Notes: a model not told the origin generated them from the sequence alone. DNA of 64,000 nt from Roseateles depolymerans (GCF_003387155.1 NZ_QUMT01000002.1:563694-627693); one strand, 5' to 3'; positions 1 through 9,580 are shown, numbered from the stretch's first letter. Made by a program: numbers and translations.

Positions 1-1
1 C

Positions 2-112
2 TGCGTGGCGCCCTGGCATCTGGACCTCGCAGGCCAGTTGCCGGTGGGCACGCGGCTGCGTTTTCAGGTGGTGAGCGGCTTTGATCCGCTGGTCATCGAA
101 ACCCGACGCTGA
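2..112 (+). CDS. 3' end of a PxpC/KipA-like carboxyltransferase (partial)
   Basis: The window opens inside a reading frame that ends with TGA at 110-112; 36 residues are visible. The segment [16 protein letters not shown] resembles the conserved C-terminal stretch of the biotin-dependent carboxyltransferase / 5-oxoprolinase subunit C family (PxpC, KipA). The next gene, 10 bp downstream, is a biotin carboxylase with its own biotin carrier domain, a pairing often seen with PxpB/PxpC-type genes. The assignment rests on a short tail and its neighbour, so it is tentative. Confidence 0.45.
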   Translation, partial: CVAPWHLDLAGQLPVGTRLRFQVVSGFDPLVIETRR

Positions 113-122
113 GGGAAAGTCC

Positions 123-1895
123 ATGCCCATGAAGAAAGTCCTGATCGCCAACCGGGGCGAGATCGCCGTTCGCATCATCCGCGCCTGTGCCGACTATGGC
201 GTGCGTTCCGTGGCGGTCTATGCCGACCCCGATCTCGACGCGCTGCATGCGCGCCTGGCGGATGAGGCCTACGGCCTGAATGGCCAGCGCCCCGCCGAGA
301 CCTATCTGTCCATCGACAAGCTGCTGGACGCTGCCCGCCGAAGCGGCGCGGATGCGGTGCATCCCGGCTACGGCTTCCTCTCTGAGAACGCCGCCTTCGC
401 CCGCGCGGTGCTGGAAGCAGGGTTCACCTGGATCGGTCCGCCGCCATCGGCCATCGAGCAACTGGGCGACAAGGTGTCCGCCCGTCGCCTGGCGATGGAG
501 GCCGGCGCGCCGCTGGTGGCCGGGTCTCCCGGGCCGGTCGAGAACGCCGAGCAGGTCCTGGCGTTTGCGCGTCAGCACGGGCTGCCGATTGCCATCAAGG
601 CCGCCTTCGGGGGCGGGGGGCGCGGCATGAAGGTGGTCTGGAAGATGGAGGACGTGGCCGAGCAGTTCGATTCCGCCGTCCGCGAAGCGACGGCCGCCTT
701 TGGACGGGGCGAATGCTTCGTCGAGCAGTTCCTGGACCGCCCCCGGCATGTCGAGGCGCAGGTGATGGCCGACAGCCTGGGCCAGGTGGTGGTGCTGGGC
801 ACGCGGGACTGCTCGCTGCAGCGTCGCAATCAAAAGCTGGTGGAGGAGGCGCCGGCCCCTTTCCTGAGTGATGAGCAGCGCGAGCGGATTCACAGCGCGG
901 CCCGGGATGTCTGCCGGCGGGCGGGCTATGTGGGTGCGGGCACGGTGGAGTTCCTGCTCAGCAGCACCGGGGCGATTTCATTCCTGGAGGTGAATACGCG
1001 GCTGCAGGTCGAGCATCCGGTCACCGAGGAGACCTGCGGGCTGGATCTGGTGGTGGAGCAATTGCGCATCGCCGATGGTTTGCCGCTCACGCTGACGGAA
1101 ACACCGGCGCCCCGCGGCCATGCCATTGAATTTCGCATCAACGCGGAAGATGTGGGGCGGGGCTTCCTGCCCGCGCCGGGCCCGGTGCACCTGTTTGAGG
1201 CGCCGTCCGGCCCGGGGGTGCGGGTGGACAGCGGCGTGGTGTCCGGCTCGGTGGTGCCACCCGCCTTTGATTCGCTGATGGCGAAGCTGATCGTGACCGG
1301 TGCGACCCGGGAGCAGGCGCTTGCAAGGGCTCGTCGCGCGCTGGCCGAGTTCCGCATCGAGGGCGTGCCCACCGTGCTGCCGTTCCATCGCGAAGTGCTG
1401 CGGCATCCGGACTTCACGGCGGGCAGCGGCTTCAAGGTGCATACGCGCTGGATCGAAACCGACTTCGCGACGGCGCTGGCCGCGGCGACCCGGGTGGCGC
1501 CGGTGCCGCAGGCGCCGCTGCATCAGCTGACGATCGAGCTGGATGGCCGGCGCGTACGGCTGGGCTTGCCGGCGGATCTGCTGAAGGGGCTGGCGGCCGG
1601 CGCGGCCGGTGGGGGCGTGGACGGGGACGGGGCGCCCTTCGCCTCCGTCGCAGGCGACGCCACGGCCCCCGCCGCGGCCGGCGACCCCGCGGCGATCGAG
1701 GCCCCGATGAGCGGCCTGCTGCAGGCCTGGAAGGTCGAGGACGGCGAGCAGGTGCAGGAAGGTCAGCTCATTGCCGTCCTGGAGGCGATGAAGATGGAGA
1801 CGCAGGTGCTGGCGCATCGCAGCGGGCGGGTGTCGCAACTCGCGGCGGCAGGGGCTACCCTGACCGCCGGAGCCGCACTGGCGCGCATCGAGTGA
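123..1895 (+). CDS. Biotin carboxylase with C-terminal biotin carrier domain (acyl-CoA carboxylase alpha type)
   Basis: This 590-residue protein carries out ATP-dependent carboxylation of biotin for a carboxylase complex. The N-terminal signature [15 protein letters not shown], the ATP-grasp glycine loop GGGGRG (about 163-168) and [10 protein letters not shown] identify the biotin carboxylase domain. A linker of roughly 80 residues leads to a BCCP domain whose EAMKMET motif puts the biotinylated lysine at about 557. The start at 123 follows GAGGGA at 111-116; an in-frame ATG at 81 would overlap the preceding gene and lacks a ribosome site. It is shorter than the roughly 660-residue propionyl- or methylcrotonyl-CoA carboxylase alpha chains. 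With the PxpC-like neighbour it may serve an oxoprolinase/allophanate-type system, but the acyl substrate cannot be read from sequence. Confidence 0.9.
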   Translation: MPMKKVLIANRGEIAVRIIRACADYGVRSVAVYADPDLDALHARLADEAYGLNGQRPAETYLSIDKLLDAARRSGADAVHPGYGFLSENAAFARAVLEAGFTWIGPPPSAIEQLGDKVSARRLAMEAGAPLVAGSPGPVENAEQVLAFARQHGLPIAIKAAFGGGGRGMKVVWKMEDVAEQFDSAVREATAAFGRGECFVEQFLDRPRHVEAQVMADSLGQVVVLGTRDCSLQRRNQKLVEEAPAPFLSDEQRERIHSAARDVCRRAGYVGAGTVEFLLSSTGAISFLEVNTRLQVEHPVTEETCGLDLVVEQLRIADGLPLTLTETPAPRGHAIEFRINAEDVGRGFLPAPGPVHLFEAPSGPGVRVDSGVVSGSVVPPAFDSLMAKLIVTGATREQALARARRALAEFRIEGVPTVLPFHREVLRHPDFTAGSGFKVHTRWIETDFATALAAATRVAPVPQAPLHQLTIELDGRRVRLGLPADLLKGLAAGAAGGGVDGDGAPFASVAGDATAPAAAGDPAAIEAPMSGLLQAWKVEDGEQVQEGQLIAVLEAMKMETQVLAHRSGRVSQLAAAGATLTAGAALARIE

Positions 1896-1899
1896 GCCG

Positions 1900-3033
1900 T
1901 CACAGGGCCCGCAAAAAAGCCTCCAGGTCCTGAAGCTCCTTGGCACTCAGCCGCAGCGGCTGGATGCGGGATGAGGGCGGAATGGCCATCAGACCCTGTG
2001 CGTTTTTGGGGGGCTGCGGCATGCCCGCGTTGTAGGTCTCCAGCACACCGCGCAGCGTGGGCGTCGAGCCGTTGTGGAAGTAGGGCGCGGTCCGGGCGAT
2101 GCCGCGCAAGGAGGGCGTGCGGAACGCGCCCAGGTCCTCCTCCTTGCTCGTGACCGCCTGTCGACCCAGGTCCTGCAGACGCCGACCCAGCGCGCTCATG
2201 CCGATCTGGTGGAACTCGTGCTGCGTGAATTGCGGTCCGCTGTGGCAGTTCATGCAGCGCGCCTTGGTGCGGAACAGATGCAGCCCGCGGATCTCCTGCT
2301 CGCTCAAGGCCATGCGTTGTCCCTCGATGAAGTCGTCGAAGCGGCTACGAGGCGCTTCGATACGGCGCTCGAAAGCGGCCAGCGCCTGGGCCAGCCGCGC
2401 CAGGTCGACCTCCCCAGATCCGAACACTTCCTTGAAGCGCTGCGGGTAGTCCGTCTCCCGCAGGAGCCGCTGCTGCAAGGCTCCGAGGTCCATGCCCATC
2501 TCCACCGGGTTGGCAATCGGCATCAGGGCCTGACTTTCCAGATCACCAGCCCGCCCGTCCCACATCAGGCGAGGCACAAAGGCCACCCCCAACAGATGCG
2601 GCGTATGGCGAGGGCCCGTCTGGGCCTCCAGGCCCAGGGCGAGACGTCGCCCATCGGAGAAACCCAGATGCGGCGCATGGCAACTGGCGCAACTGAGCGT
2701 TCCGTCGCGGGAAAGACGGGGGTCGAAGAACAACTGTTCACCCAGCTTCACCAGCGCCGCTGGCGGGGCGGGCAAGGCGGGCCGCGGCCCCAGCTCTTCC
2801 CAGCGAACGCCGGCGTCCACGGTGGGGGCCGGCCATTGACTGCGATCGCCACGGTAGGCCTTCAGAAGGGCCGCGGCATCGCCGTCCGCGCTACCTGCCG
2901 CCACAGCCCCACTGGCGCCAGCAGCAGCAGGGGTCGCCAGCAGGGGCGCGGTCGCGCTCGCCAGCAGAAGACTGACCAGCCAGGGCAGGCCCTGGCGGGC
3001 ACGTCGGAGCAGGGGCGGGCGATCAGAACTCAT
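1900..3033 (-). CDS. MauG/cytochrome c peroxidase-like di-heme protein
   Basis: A 377-residue exported di-heme enzyme. A signal peptide occupies about residues 8-38. Heme sites are CASCH (115-119) and CMNCH (260-264). MWDGRA around 157-162 supplies the inter-heme tryptophan and TAPYFHNGS (315-323) is the family motif. In bacterial cytochrome c peroxidases an axial Met lies 14 residues after the His of that motif; here the position is Tyr334 (LETYNAG), as in MauG and MbnH, so substrate oxidation is more likely than simple peroxide reduction. The start ATG at 3033 lies inside the last codons of the TonB receptor gene (11-bp overlap), showing cotranslation with it. It converges with the carboxylase gene, 4 bp away. 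Confidence 0.88.
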   Translation of the reverse strand: MSSDRPPLLRRARQGLPWLVSLLLASATAPLLATPAAAGASGAVAAGSADGDAAALLKAYRGDRSQWPAPTVDAGVRWEELGPRPALPAPPAALVKLGEQLFFDPRLSRDGTLSCASCHAPHLGFSDGRRLALGLEAQTGPRHTPHLLGVAFVPRLMWDGRAGDLESQALMPIANPVEMGMDLGALQQRLLRETDYPQRFKEVFGSGEVDLARLAQALAAFERRIEAPRSRFDDFIEGQRMALSEQEIRGLHLFRTKARCMNCHSGPQFTQHEFHQIGMSALGRRLQDLGRQAVTSKEEDLGAFRTPSLRGIARTAPYFHNGSTPTLRGVLETYNAGMPQPPKNAQGLMAIPPSSRIQPLRLSAKELQDLEAFLRAL

Positions 3034-5950
3034 AACCCACCTCCAATGCCACGCTGCGGCCTCGCTCGTAGGTGGCATAGGTGTCGCTGACGGTGGTCTT
3101 GTTCTTGCGGTTGGTCAGGTTCTCGAGCGTCAGCTTGATCTGCAACCGCTCGTCGCCGCGCACGCGCGGTTCCCAGTGAATGACCGTGTCCACGGCCAGC
3201 GAGCGTGGCAATTGCGCACGCTGGTACACGTCGACGGTACTGCCCTGGTAGTCGGTGGTGCCAGTGGACAGCATCTGCTGATAGCGGTCGCGCACCCGCA
3301 ACAGATGGCTGATGGTGAGGTGGTAGGCCGGCAGGCTGCTCATGGCGCCCAGGCGGAAGGTCCAGGGGCGGTTGTAGTTGTCGGCAGGGATGTCGGAGTA
3401 ACGAATGAACTGGCCGTCGTATTGAACGATGACGTCATTGACCTTGTCTGTCGAGTAGTTGTCCGCATACGTGCTGTAGTTGGAGCGCACCTCGCTCTTG
3501 TTGACGGCCATCCACCAACGCGTCACCACGGGGCCAGTCTTGAAGGCTGTGGCGCTGGACCAGCTCAGGGTCCAGTCCCGGGTCCTGCTGCGACCGTCGT
3601 TGGTGTAGATATAGCAGCTGTTGCCGTTGCAGGCGGTTTGCTTGGTGACCACCCGCTTGACCACCTGGTCCTTGCCGTCACGGTCTGTGACGCGCAGGCT
3701 GAGCGGTCCGCCGAGCCAGGCCGGTGCGAACACCAGACCTGCAGTGAGCTCATCATCATGCGGCGTCTTCATGGCGTCCAGGCGGTTCAGAGGCAAGGCC
3801 TGCACGGCCTTGCCCCAGGTCAGCGTGCCGCTGCGTGTCTGGGTGACCTGCAAGGTGTGGATCTTTTCCTGAAGCGCGTACGCAAACAGGCTGCGTCCAA
3901 CATAGCGGCTGGCACCCAGGTCCAGCAGCAGCGTGTCCATCGGCTGCCACGTCAGAGCGAGCCGCGGAGCGGTGTTGACTTGGTCCGTGAGGGTGTCCTT
4001 GTCCGCGCGTAGGCCGGCGCGCAGCTTCAGGGTCTTCCAGCGGATCTCGTCTTCCAGGAACGCGCTGAAGGCATCTGCCGCAAGATCGAAGCGGCCCGCG
4101 TTGTAAGTGATCTGCTGGGTGAAATACTGGCCCACCTGGCGGTTGATGGACGCCGTGGCGGAGCAGGCGTCGGTGTCGACGGAACCGTCTGCGCGGGTGC
4201 ATCGTGAGATGGCCCCGCTGGTGGGCAGGTTGCTGGCCACGAGATAGTAGTGCTGCGCTTTCAGCCGTTCGTATTCGGCTTCCTGATGGCGCAGTTCCAG
4301 GCCCGTGCTCACGCGATGCTGCAGCGCTCCGGTGGCGATGGGCTTGAACGCGGCCTTGACCTTGTAGGCCATGGCCTTGAGACCCTGATCGACGTCTCCC
4401 CACGCGCCTTCGCCGCTGGTGGGGACGCGTTCGGTGGGGTCGCCCCAGTTCTTGTCGGTGGACCAGCGCCAGTTGCGGTAATAGTCGGCATCGCTTCGGC
4501 GTGACTGCGAGGTGGCGCTGTATGAGAGCTGGTGCGTGACGGTGACGGGTTCCCATCGCGACTCCCACCGCCCGGAAAGGCTCAGGCCGCCGCTTTGCAG
4601 CGTGTAGTCGCTGTTGCGGAAGTCCTCGATGAAGTATCGGTTGTCCGATGGCGCGTAGACCAGACTCAGGTCCGCTTTGTGGATGCCGCCAGCGGGCGTG
4701 AAATCGGTCTTGAGCACCAGGGTGTCTTGCCGGCGCTGCTGCGTTACCTCGCGGGACTCGGTGCTGGTGCTGTTGTCGGTGGTGAAGCGGCGCAGGGGAA
4801 TGTCGGACTGACGTCGCACGACACTGGCCAGAATGCCCCACTGTTCGCTGGGACGCCCCTCCACGGTGGTCTTGTACGTCCACTTGCGGAACTTCGGCTG
4901 CATGTCGGCATTGGACGAGGCTTCGAACTCGGCCCGGCGGGCCGGGTCGATGAAGACGTGAGTCCAGTCCGACGAGGTGTACCCCACCGCCACGCTGCCA
5001 CCGAAGCTCTTGCGCGCCGAGCACAGGCGCGCATCCACCACGCCGCCGGTGAAGCGGCCATACTCGGCCGAAACGCTGGCGTCCCTGACTTCCACCTCGC
5101 ACAGCACACTGCTGTCCACCGCCAGTGCCTGCGACGCACCCGGCACGAACTCCGGACTGCTGGGCGTGATCTTCAGTCCCGGGTCCAGATCGTTCATGGC
5201 CGATACCCCGTCCAGCAGGATCTCGTTCTGATAGGGCTTGGACCCGTGGATGGAGATCTCGGCCGGGGCGATTTCTCCGCCGGTGTAGGAAGCGAGCTGA
5301 CCTTCGCTGTACTGAATGTTGGGGTTGAGCTTGAGCTGGCTGGTCAGGTCCCCGTTGAGGGCGGGCAGGTGGCGGAGCATGGCACGGTCCAGGCGCTGGA
5401 CGGTCGGCAGCGCGTTGCCTTGCACGGCCACCCGCGGCAGGTGCTGGAGCTGAGGCACGAGAGCGTTGCGGTCGTTGTCCTCATCCGCGGCATCGCCCGG
5501 GCGAGAGGCTGCACGCTGACGCACCATCAGACCACCGGCCGGAGAGGACACCGCTTCCAGCGAGGTGCCCGCCAGCAGCACGCTGAAAGCCGCCATGATG
5601 TCGTAGCGTCCTTTCAGTCCCTGGGTCCGGTGCCCCTGCACCAGAGAGGCATCAAACACCACCACCACGCCTGCCTCGGCCGCGAACCGGTAGAGCGCAT
5701 CGGCCAGCGAAGACGCAGGGATGTCGTACTGGCGGGCCGGCCCTGCGGCGCGGGACACGGAGGGCTTCTCCGCCGCGCCAGGCTGCGGCGATATCGAGGC
5801 GGCGACGGCCGGGGCAGAACACAGGCCCGCGCTGAATACCGCCATCAGCAGCGCTGATGGTCGATGTTGCAAGCGCTGCGCGGAGCCTGGCGCGCACGCA
5901 GCGGTGGCCGGGAGGGACAGTCGTGGCGAGAAGAAACGGCGGTCGTTCAT
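3023..5950 (-). CDS. TonB-dependent outer-membrane receptor with signalling (STN) domain
   Basis: A 975-residue receptor of the FecA transducer type. A signal peptide (about 27-51) is followed by an STN domain (about 76-145, starting YDIPASSLADAL), a plug (about 195-330) and a 22-strand-type barrel ending in a terminal Phe (LEVGYEF). The STN domain contacts a FecR-like anti-sigma factor, encoded immediately upstream with its sigma factor, so ligand binding should switch on this operon. Two cysteines bracket the plug segment around EVEVRDASVSAEYGRFTGG, a possible disulfide. The start at 5950 is chosen because the signal peptide follows it; its ribosome site is weak. The ligand is unknown: no Fur-box-like sequence is evident and the downstream di-heme enzyme is unusual for a simple siderophore receptor. 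Confidence 0.9.
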   Translation of the reverse strand: MNDRRFFSPRLSLPATAACAPGSAQRLQHRPSALLMAVFSAGLCSAPAVAASISPQPGAAEKPSVSRAAGPARQYDIPASSLADALYRFAAEAGVVVVFDASLVQGHRTQGLKGRYDIMAAFSVLLAGTSLEAVSSPAGGLMVRQRAASRPGDAADEDNDRNALVPQLQHLPRVAVQGNALPTVQRLDRAMLRHLPALNGDLTSQLKLNPNIQYSEGQLASYTGGEIAPAEISIHGSKPYQNEILLDGVSAMNDLDPGLKITPSSPEFVPGASQALAVDSSVLCEVEVRDASVSAEYGRFTGGVVDARLCSARKSFGGSVAVGYTSSDWTHVFIDPARRAEFEASSNADMQPKFRKWTYKTTVEGRPSEQWGILASVVRRQSDIPLRRFTTDNSTSTESREVTQQRRQDTLVLKTDFTPAGGIHKADLSLVYAPSDNRYFIEDFRNSDYTLQSGGLSLSGRWESRWEPVTVTHQLSYSATSQSRRSDADYYRNWRWSTDKNWGDPTERVPTSGEGAWGDVDQGLKAMAYKVKAAFKPIATGALQHRVSTGLELRHQEAEYERLKAQHYYLVASNLPTSGAISRCTRADGSVDTDACSATASINRQVGQYFTQQITYNAGRFDLAADAFSAFLEDEIRWKTLKLRAGLRADKDTLTDQVNTAPRLALTWQPMDTLLLDLGASRYVGRSLFAYALQEKIHTLQVTQTRSGTLTWGKAVQALPLNRLDAMKTPHDDELTAGLVFAPAWLGGPLSLRVTDRDGKDQVVKRVVTKQTACNGNSCYIYTNDGRSRTRDWTLSWSSATAFKTGPVVTRWWMAVNKSEVRSNYSTYADNYSTDKVNDVIVQYDGQFIRYSDIPADNYNRPWTFRLGAMSSLPAYHLTISHLLRVRDRYQQMLSTGTTDYQGSTVDVYQRAQLPRSLAVDTVIHWEPRVRGDERLQIKLTLENLTNRKNKTTVSDTYATYERGRSVALEVGYEF

Positions 5951-6043
5951 GGTTCGGTGGATGTCACTGACCGATGAAGGCCGAACGAAATCGCCAAAAG
6001 GACAATGCGGTGACAATTTTTTTTAGGGCGGCCGCCCACCGAC

Positions 6044-6997
6044 TCAGCGCGGCCGCAAGACCAGGGTGTCCCCACGCTGCTCAAGCCGCAGTCCCAATTG
6101 GTCCGCCAGGGTCGCGAGCGAGCGCTGCGGTTGCGTGATGAGGAAACTGCCGGAGACGCGCAGCCCCGATATCGACGGGTCGCCCCGCATGGCCGCGCCG
6201 GAGTGGCGTTGAAAGTCGCGCAGGAAGATGTCCAGGCGCTGATCCATGACCACCAGCATGCCGCGGGTCCAGGCTTCGTCCGCAAAGCCGGCTTGCTCCA
6301 CAGCCTCATGACCTCCGCGGAAGAACCGCAGTTTCTGTCCTTGCAACACCCTCACCGGGAGCGAGCTGCCCTCCGGCCAGACCTCCACCGCATGGGCCTG
6401 TACCGCCACGACGGTGTTCCGCCCTGACTGCTCCACCGTCAGCCGCGTGCCGAGCGGAGTGATGCGGCCGTCCCGGGTGTGGATCTGGAGGGGGCGTTGC
6501 AGGGGGTCTGGGGCCGTTTGCAATTGCAGCGCGCCGCCGCTCAGATGCAGGGTGCGCTGCGTTGGGCTGTAGGCAATGCCCCATCGTGTTTCAGGCGCTA
6601 CCAGCAACTGCCCGCCATCGGGCAGCGTCACAGCCCGACGTTCGCCGGCATCCGTGGTCATCCATTCGATGGGCATTTCCCTGCCGGACCAGGAGCGCAT
6701 CACCAGGGCCACGATGGCCAGTGCGCCGAGCCCGCCTGCCGCCCCCAGGCCGCTCAGTGCCTGACGACGGCTGATCCGATTCGGGCGGCGCAATGCTTGA
6801 CTGGCGTTGGACGGCGTGAGGGCGAGCAAATCCTTCAGGCGCTCCATGCGCTGCCATGCGAGTCGATGGCCGTCGGCTTGGGCCAGCCAATCTCGCCACG
6901 CGGCGTGATCGGCTTCGGTGGCGGCGCTGTCGCTCAATCGCAAATGCCAGTCGGCCGCCTGCGCCAGATGCTGCGGATTCACAGCAGCGTCAGACAT
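6044..6997 (-). CDS. FecR-family anti-sigma factor / signal relay
   Basis: A 317-residue inner-membrane protein. An N-terminal cytoplasmic DUF4880-like segment (HLAQAADWHLRL...DWLAQADGHRLAW) binds the sigma factor. One membrane helix lies at about 82-102 (GLGALAIVALVM). The periplasmic FecR domain contains TLPDGGQLLVAPETR, and a C-terminal STN-like region (VSGSFLITQPQRSL) should meet the receptor's signalling domain. The start at 6997 falls inside the sigma-factor gene (19-bp overlap), so the two are translationally coupled. It relays ligand occupancy from the TonB receptor to the ECF sigma factor. Confidence 0.9.
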   Translation of the reverse strand: MSDAAVNPQHLAQAADWHLRLSDSAATEADHAAWRDWLAQADGHRLAWQRMERLKDLLALTPSNASQALRRPNRISRRQALSGLGAAGGLGALAIVALVMRSWSGREMPIEWMTTDAGERRAVTLPDGGQLLVAPETRWGIAYSPTQRTLHLSGGALQLQTAPDPLQRPLQIHTRDGRITPLGTRLTVEQSGRNTVVAVQAHAVEVWPEGSSLPVRVLQGQKLRFFRGGHEAVEQAGFADEAWTRGMLVVMDQRLDIFLRDFQRHSGAAMRGDPSISGLRVSGSFLITQPQRSLATLADQLGLRLEQRGDTLVLRPR

Positions 6998-7485
6998 TGC
7001 ACCAACGCCTTGTGCATGTATTTCTTGATGCTGCTCACCGACACCCCCAGGTGGTCCGCGATGCGGGCATGTTCCCACCCCTCCAGTTGCGCCAGCAAAA
7101 AGGCTTCGCGGACCTTCGGGCCGAGACCCTCGAGCAGCCGGTCCAGCGTCAGTAGCGCTTCCAGGGCCAGGGCGCGCTCTTCCGGGGAGGGGGCCAGGTC
7201 GGCGGGGAGCGCGGACAGTTCCTGTAGGTAGGCGCGCTCCAGGTCCTGACGCCGGTAATGATCCACCAGCAGGCCCTTGGCGATCGTCGTCAGATAGGCC
7301 CGGGGCTGGTTCAAGACGGGGGGACGATCACCGGTTTGCAACAGGCGCACGAAGGTGTCCTGCATCAGGTCGGCGGCGCGTTCGGAACAGCCCCCCAGAC
7401 GTCGGCGCAGCCAGTCAGCCAGCCAGGACCGATGGTCGCGATACAGCCCTTCATGGCTGAGTACGGCCGGTTCCGCCAGACTCAT
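6979..7485 (-). CDS. FecI-type ECF sigma factor
   Basis: A 168-residue sigma factor of the iron-starvation/FecI group. Region 2 is near residues 12-50 (AADLMQDTFVRLLQ) and region 4 near 105-165 (HARIADHLGVSVSSIKKYMHKAL, a typical helix-turn-helix ending). There is no anti-sigma or extra domain. It is the first gene of the fecI-fecR-TonB receptor-di-heme enzyme operon, whose members overlap or lie close together. No clear Fur site or promoter is evident in the 272 bp upstream, so the inducing metal or ligand is unknown. Confidence 0.92.
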   Translation of the reverse strand: MSLAEPAVLSHEGLYRDHRSWLADWLRRRLGGCSERAADLMQDTFVRLLQTGDRPPVLNQPRAYLTTIAKGLLVDHYRRQDLERAYLQELSALPADLAPSPEERALALEALLTLDRLLEGLGPKVREAFLLAQLEGWEHARIADHLGVSVSSIKKYMHKALVQCLTLL

Positions 7486-7679
7486 GATGCCAGCGCTTTC
7501 AGGCGAGCGGGCGCAGGGTCACGGGAGGCGTGGGAGGGTGTCGGGCCGGCATGGAGCCGGGCCACGCGCGAAGGGCTGGGCATGACGAAATCCGGAGGGG
7601 CGTTTCACACAAGGGCCTCCGGCTGGCCCGTCGCAGACTGCGAACGGCTGGCTGTGCCACGGGGCCAGATTGTAGATGA

Positions 7680-7704
7680 GAAGATGAGAACCTTTCTCAT
7701 CTTC
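7680..7704 (-). terminator. Perfect 11-bp inverted repeat after dctM
   Basis: GAAGATGAGAA and TTCTCATCTTC form an 11-bp perfect stem around a 3-nt loop, 54-78 bp past the dctM stop and about 200 bp before fecI. No run of T follows on the minus strand, so it may be a factor-dependent stop, an mRNA end-stabiliser or an operator. The rest of 7486-7757 shows nothing recognisable. Confidence 0.45.
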
Positions 7705-7757
7705 GTGTCTCCCACGCCACGTGGACTTTGGCGGGTCTCGCTCCACCGCAACCCGCC

Positions 7758-9059
7758 TTAGCCTGCCGCCGGATTGAACAGTCTCGGCAGCCACAGCGAC
7801 AGGCTGGGCACATAGGTCACCAGCATCAAGGTCACTCCCAGCGCCCCATAGAACGGCAGGATGGACCGCATCACCTGGCCCACCGAGACGCCGCCAATGG
7901 CGCATCCCACGAACTGCGTGACACCGACCGGCGGGGTGTTCAGCCCCAGTGCGCAGTTGATCAGCATCACGATGCCAAACTGCACCGGGTCCATGCCGAA
8001 CTGGCTGGCAATCGGCAGGAAGATCGGCGTGCAGATGAGGATGGTCGCGGCCATGTCCAGGAAGGTGCCCAGCACGAACAGCAGCAGGTTGATCATCAGG
8101 AAGATGACCCACGGCTCGCTGGTGATGGACTTCATCAGGTCGCCGGTCTTCTGCGGCACTTCGTACAGCGCCATGAAGTAGCCGAAGGCCGATGAGATGC
8201 CGATCAGGAACAGCACCACGCCGGTGGTCTTGCAGGCCTTGGCGCAGGCCTTGAGGAAGTGCTCCCAGCTCAGGCTGCGATAGGCCAGCACGGTCACCAG
8301 CAGCGCCCAGAAGACCGCGGTGGCGGCCGACTCGGTGGCCGTGAAGATGCCGGACAGAATCCCGGCCAGGATGATCACCACCACCAGCAGGCCCGGCATG
8401 GCGCCGAGCAGGGCCACCAGCACTTCCTTCCAGCCCGGGAACTGTCCATGCGTGCTGTAGCCGCGCTTGACGGCCACATAGTAGGCCGCGGCCAGGTTGC
8501 AGACGGTGAGCAGCAGCGCAGGGATGACGCCCGCCAGGATCAGGCTGAACACACTGACCGACGCGATCCCGGTCGTTGCCAGGGTAAAGATGATGAGGTT
8601 GTGGGAGGTGGGCATGAGGGCGCCCACCAGGGCGGCATGGGTGGTGACGTTCACCGCATAGTCCGCGTCGTAGCCTTCCTTCTTCATCAGCGGAATCATG
8701 ACCGAGCCCATGGCGGACACATCGGCCAGTGGAGAGCCCGCCACGCCGCCAAACAAGGTGCAGCCCAGCACATTGCTCATGCCCAGACCGCCGCGCACAT
8801 GGCCCACCAGGGAGTTGGCAAAGCGCACGATGCGGTCGGCAATGCCGCCGTAAAGCATCAGCTCCCCGGCAAAGATGAAGAACGGGATGGCCAGGAAGGA
8901 AAAGATCTGCATGCCGCCGACCATCTTCTGGAACACGACGGCGATCGGCAGGCCCGCTGCCAGGATGGTGGCCACCGAGGCGAGGCCGATGGAGAACGCC
9001 ACCGGCACGCCCAGCACCAGCAACACCGAAAAGCTCACCAGCAAGACAGTCAGTTCCAT
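7758..9059 (-). CDS. dctM: TRAP transporter large permease (DctM)
   Basis: A 433-residue polytopic inner-membrane protein, the Na+- or H+-coupled transport subunit of a tripartite ATP-independent transporter. The family pattern is clear: an N-terminal hydrophobic helix, GVPVAFSIGLAS, FAGELM, the LFGGVAGSPLADVSAMGSVM block, and NCALGLNTPPVGV near the C-terminus. It overlaps dctQ by 10 bp. Together with dctQ, dctP and the upstream uronate dehydrogenase gene it probably imports a hexuronate; the substrate is inferred from context. Confidence 0.95.
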   Translation of the reverse strand: MELTVLLVSFSVLLVLGVPVAFSIGLASVATILAAGLPIAVVFQKMVGGMQIFSFLAIPFFIFAGELMLYGGIADRIVRFANSLVGHVRGGLGMSNVLGCTLFGGVAGSPLADVSAMGSVMIPLMKKEGYDADYAVNVTTHAALVGALMPTSHNLIIFTLATTGIASVSVFSLILAGVIPALLLTVCNLAAAYYVAVKRGYSTHGQFPGWKEVLVALLGAMPGLLVVVIILAGILSGIFTATESAATAVFWALLVTVLAYRSLSWEHFLKACAKACKTTGVVLFLIGISSAFGYFMALYEVPQKTGDLMKSITSEPWVIFLMINLLLFVLGTFLDMAATILICTPIFLPIASQFGMDPVQFGIVMLINCALGLNTPPVGVTQFVGCAIGGVSVGQVMRSILPFYGALGVTLMLVTYVPSLSLWLPRLFNPAAG

Positions 9060-9580
9060 GAGGGCACCACCTCTTCACGACGGATGAGCGCCACCATGTG
9101 CTCCATCGAAAACAGCACGATCAGGACACCGGCAATCACCAGGGCCAGGTAGTCCAGGCCGACGGGAACGCCCAGCATCGGGTCGAGTTCGTCCCATTTC
9201 AGCCGGGTCCAGGTCCAGCCGCTCCAGGTCATCAGGCCACCAAACACCCCCACCAGCGCGTGGATGAGCAGTTCCAGCTTCAGCCGCCACGCCTCTGGCA
9301 GCAACGCGGCCAGCGACTCCAGGCCGATGTGGCCGGCATCCCGCACGCCCACGGCCACGCCCAGCGCGGTGACATACAGCACCAGTTGCAGGGCCAGACC
9401 CTCGGCCCAGGTCGGGGTGTCGTTGAACAAATAGCGGCCCACCACCTGCACCTGCACCGCCACGATGATCACCACCAGCATGCCGACGGCCGCCATCAGG
9501 CTGATCTTCGACAGCCAGGCACACAACCGCGTGTAGGGATGCCGGGACGCTGCCGGCGCCGTCATGGGGAGGACGCTCAT
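9050..9580 (-). CDS. dctQ: TRAP transporter small permease (DctQ)
   Basis: A 176-residue membrane protein with four predicted helices, including [14 protein letters not shown], the typical DctQ first-half motif, and [17 protein letters not shown]. It is the membrane partner of DctM. The start at 9580 overlaps the dctP stop in an ATGA junction and gives the expected DctQ length; an upstream extension would intrude far into dctP. Confidence 0.93.
   Translation of the reverse strand: MSVLPMTAPAASRHPYTRLCAWLSKISLMAAVGMLVVIIVAVQVQVVGRYLFNDTPTWAEGLALQLVLYVTALGVAVGVRDAGHIGLESLAALLPEAWRLKLELLIHALVGVFGGLMTWSGWTWTRLKWDELDPMLGVPVGLDYLALVIAGVLIVLFSMEHMVALIRREEVVPSWN

Noticed and set aside
93-1946. Long minus-strand frames across the biotin carboxylase gene
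   Set aside because: They mirror the coding strand's codon bias and have no motifs; the plus-strand protein is unmistakable.
4532-5857. A 441-codon plus-strand frame inside the TonB receptor gene
   Set aside because: Low-complexity His/Arg/Val text without motif; the opposite strand carries signal peptide, STN, plug and barrel.
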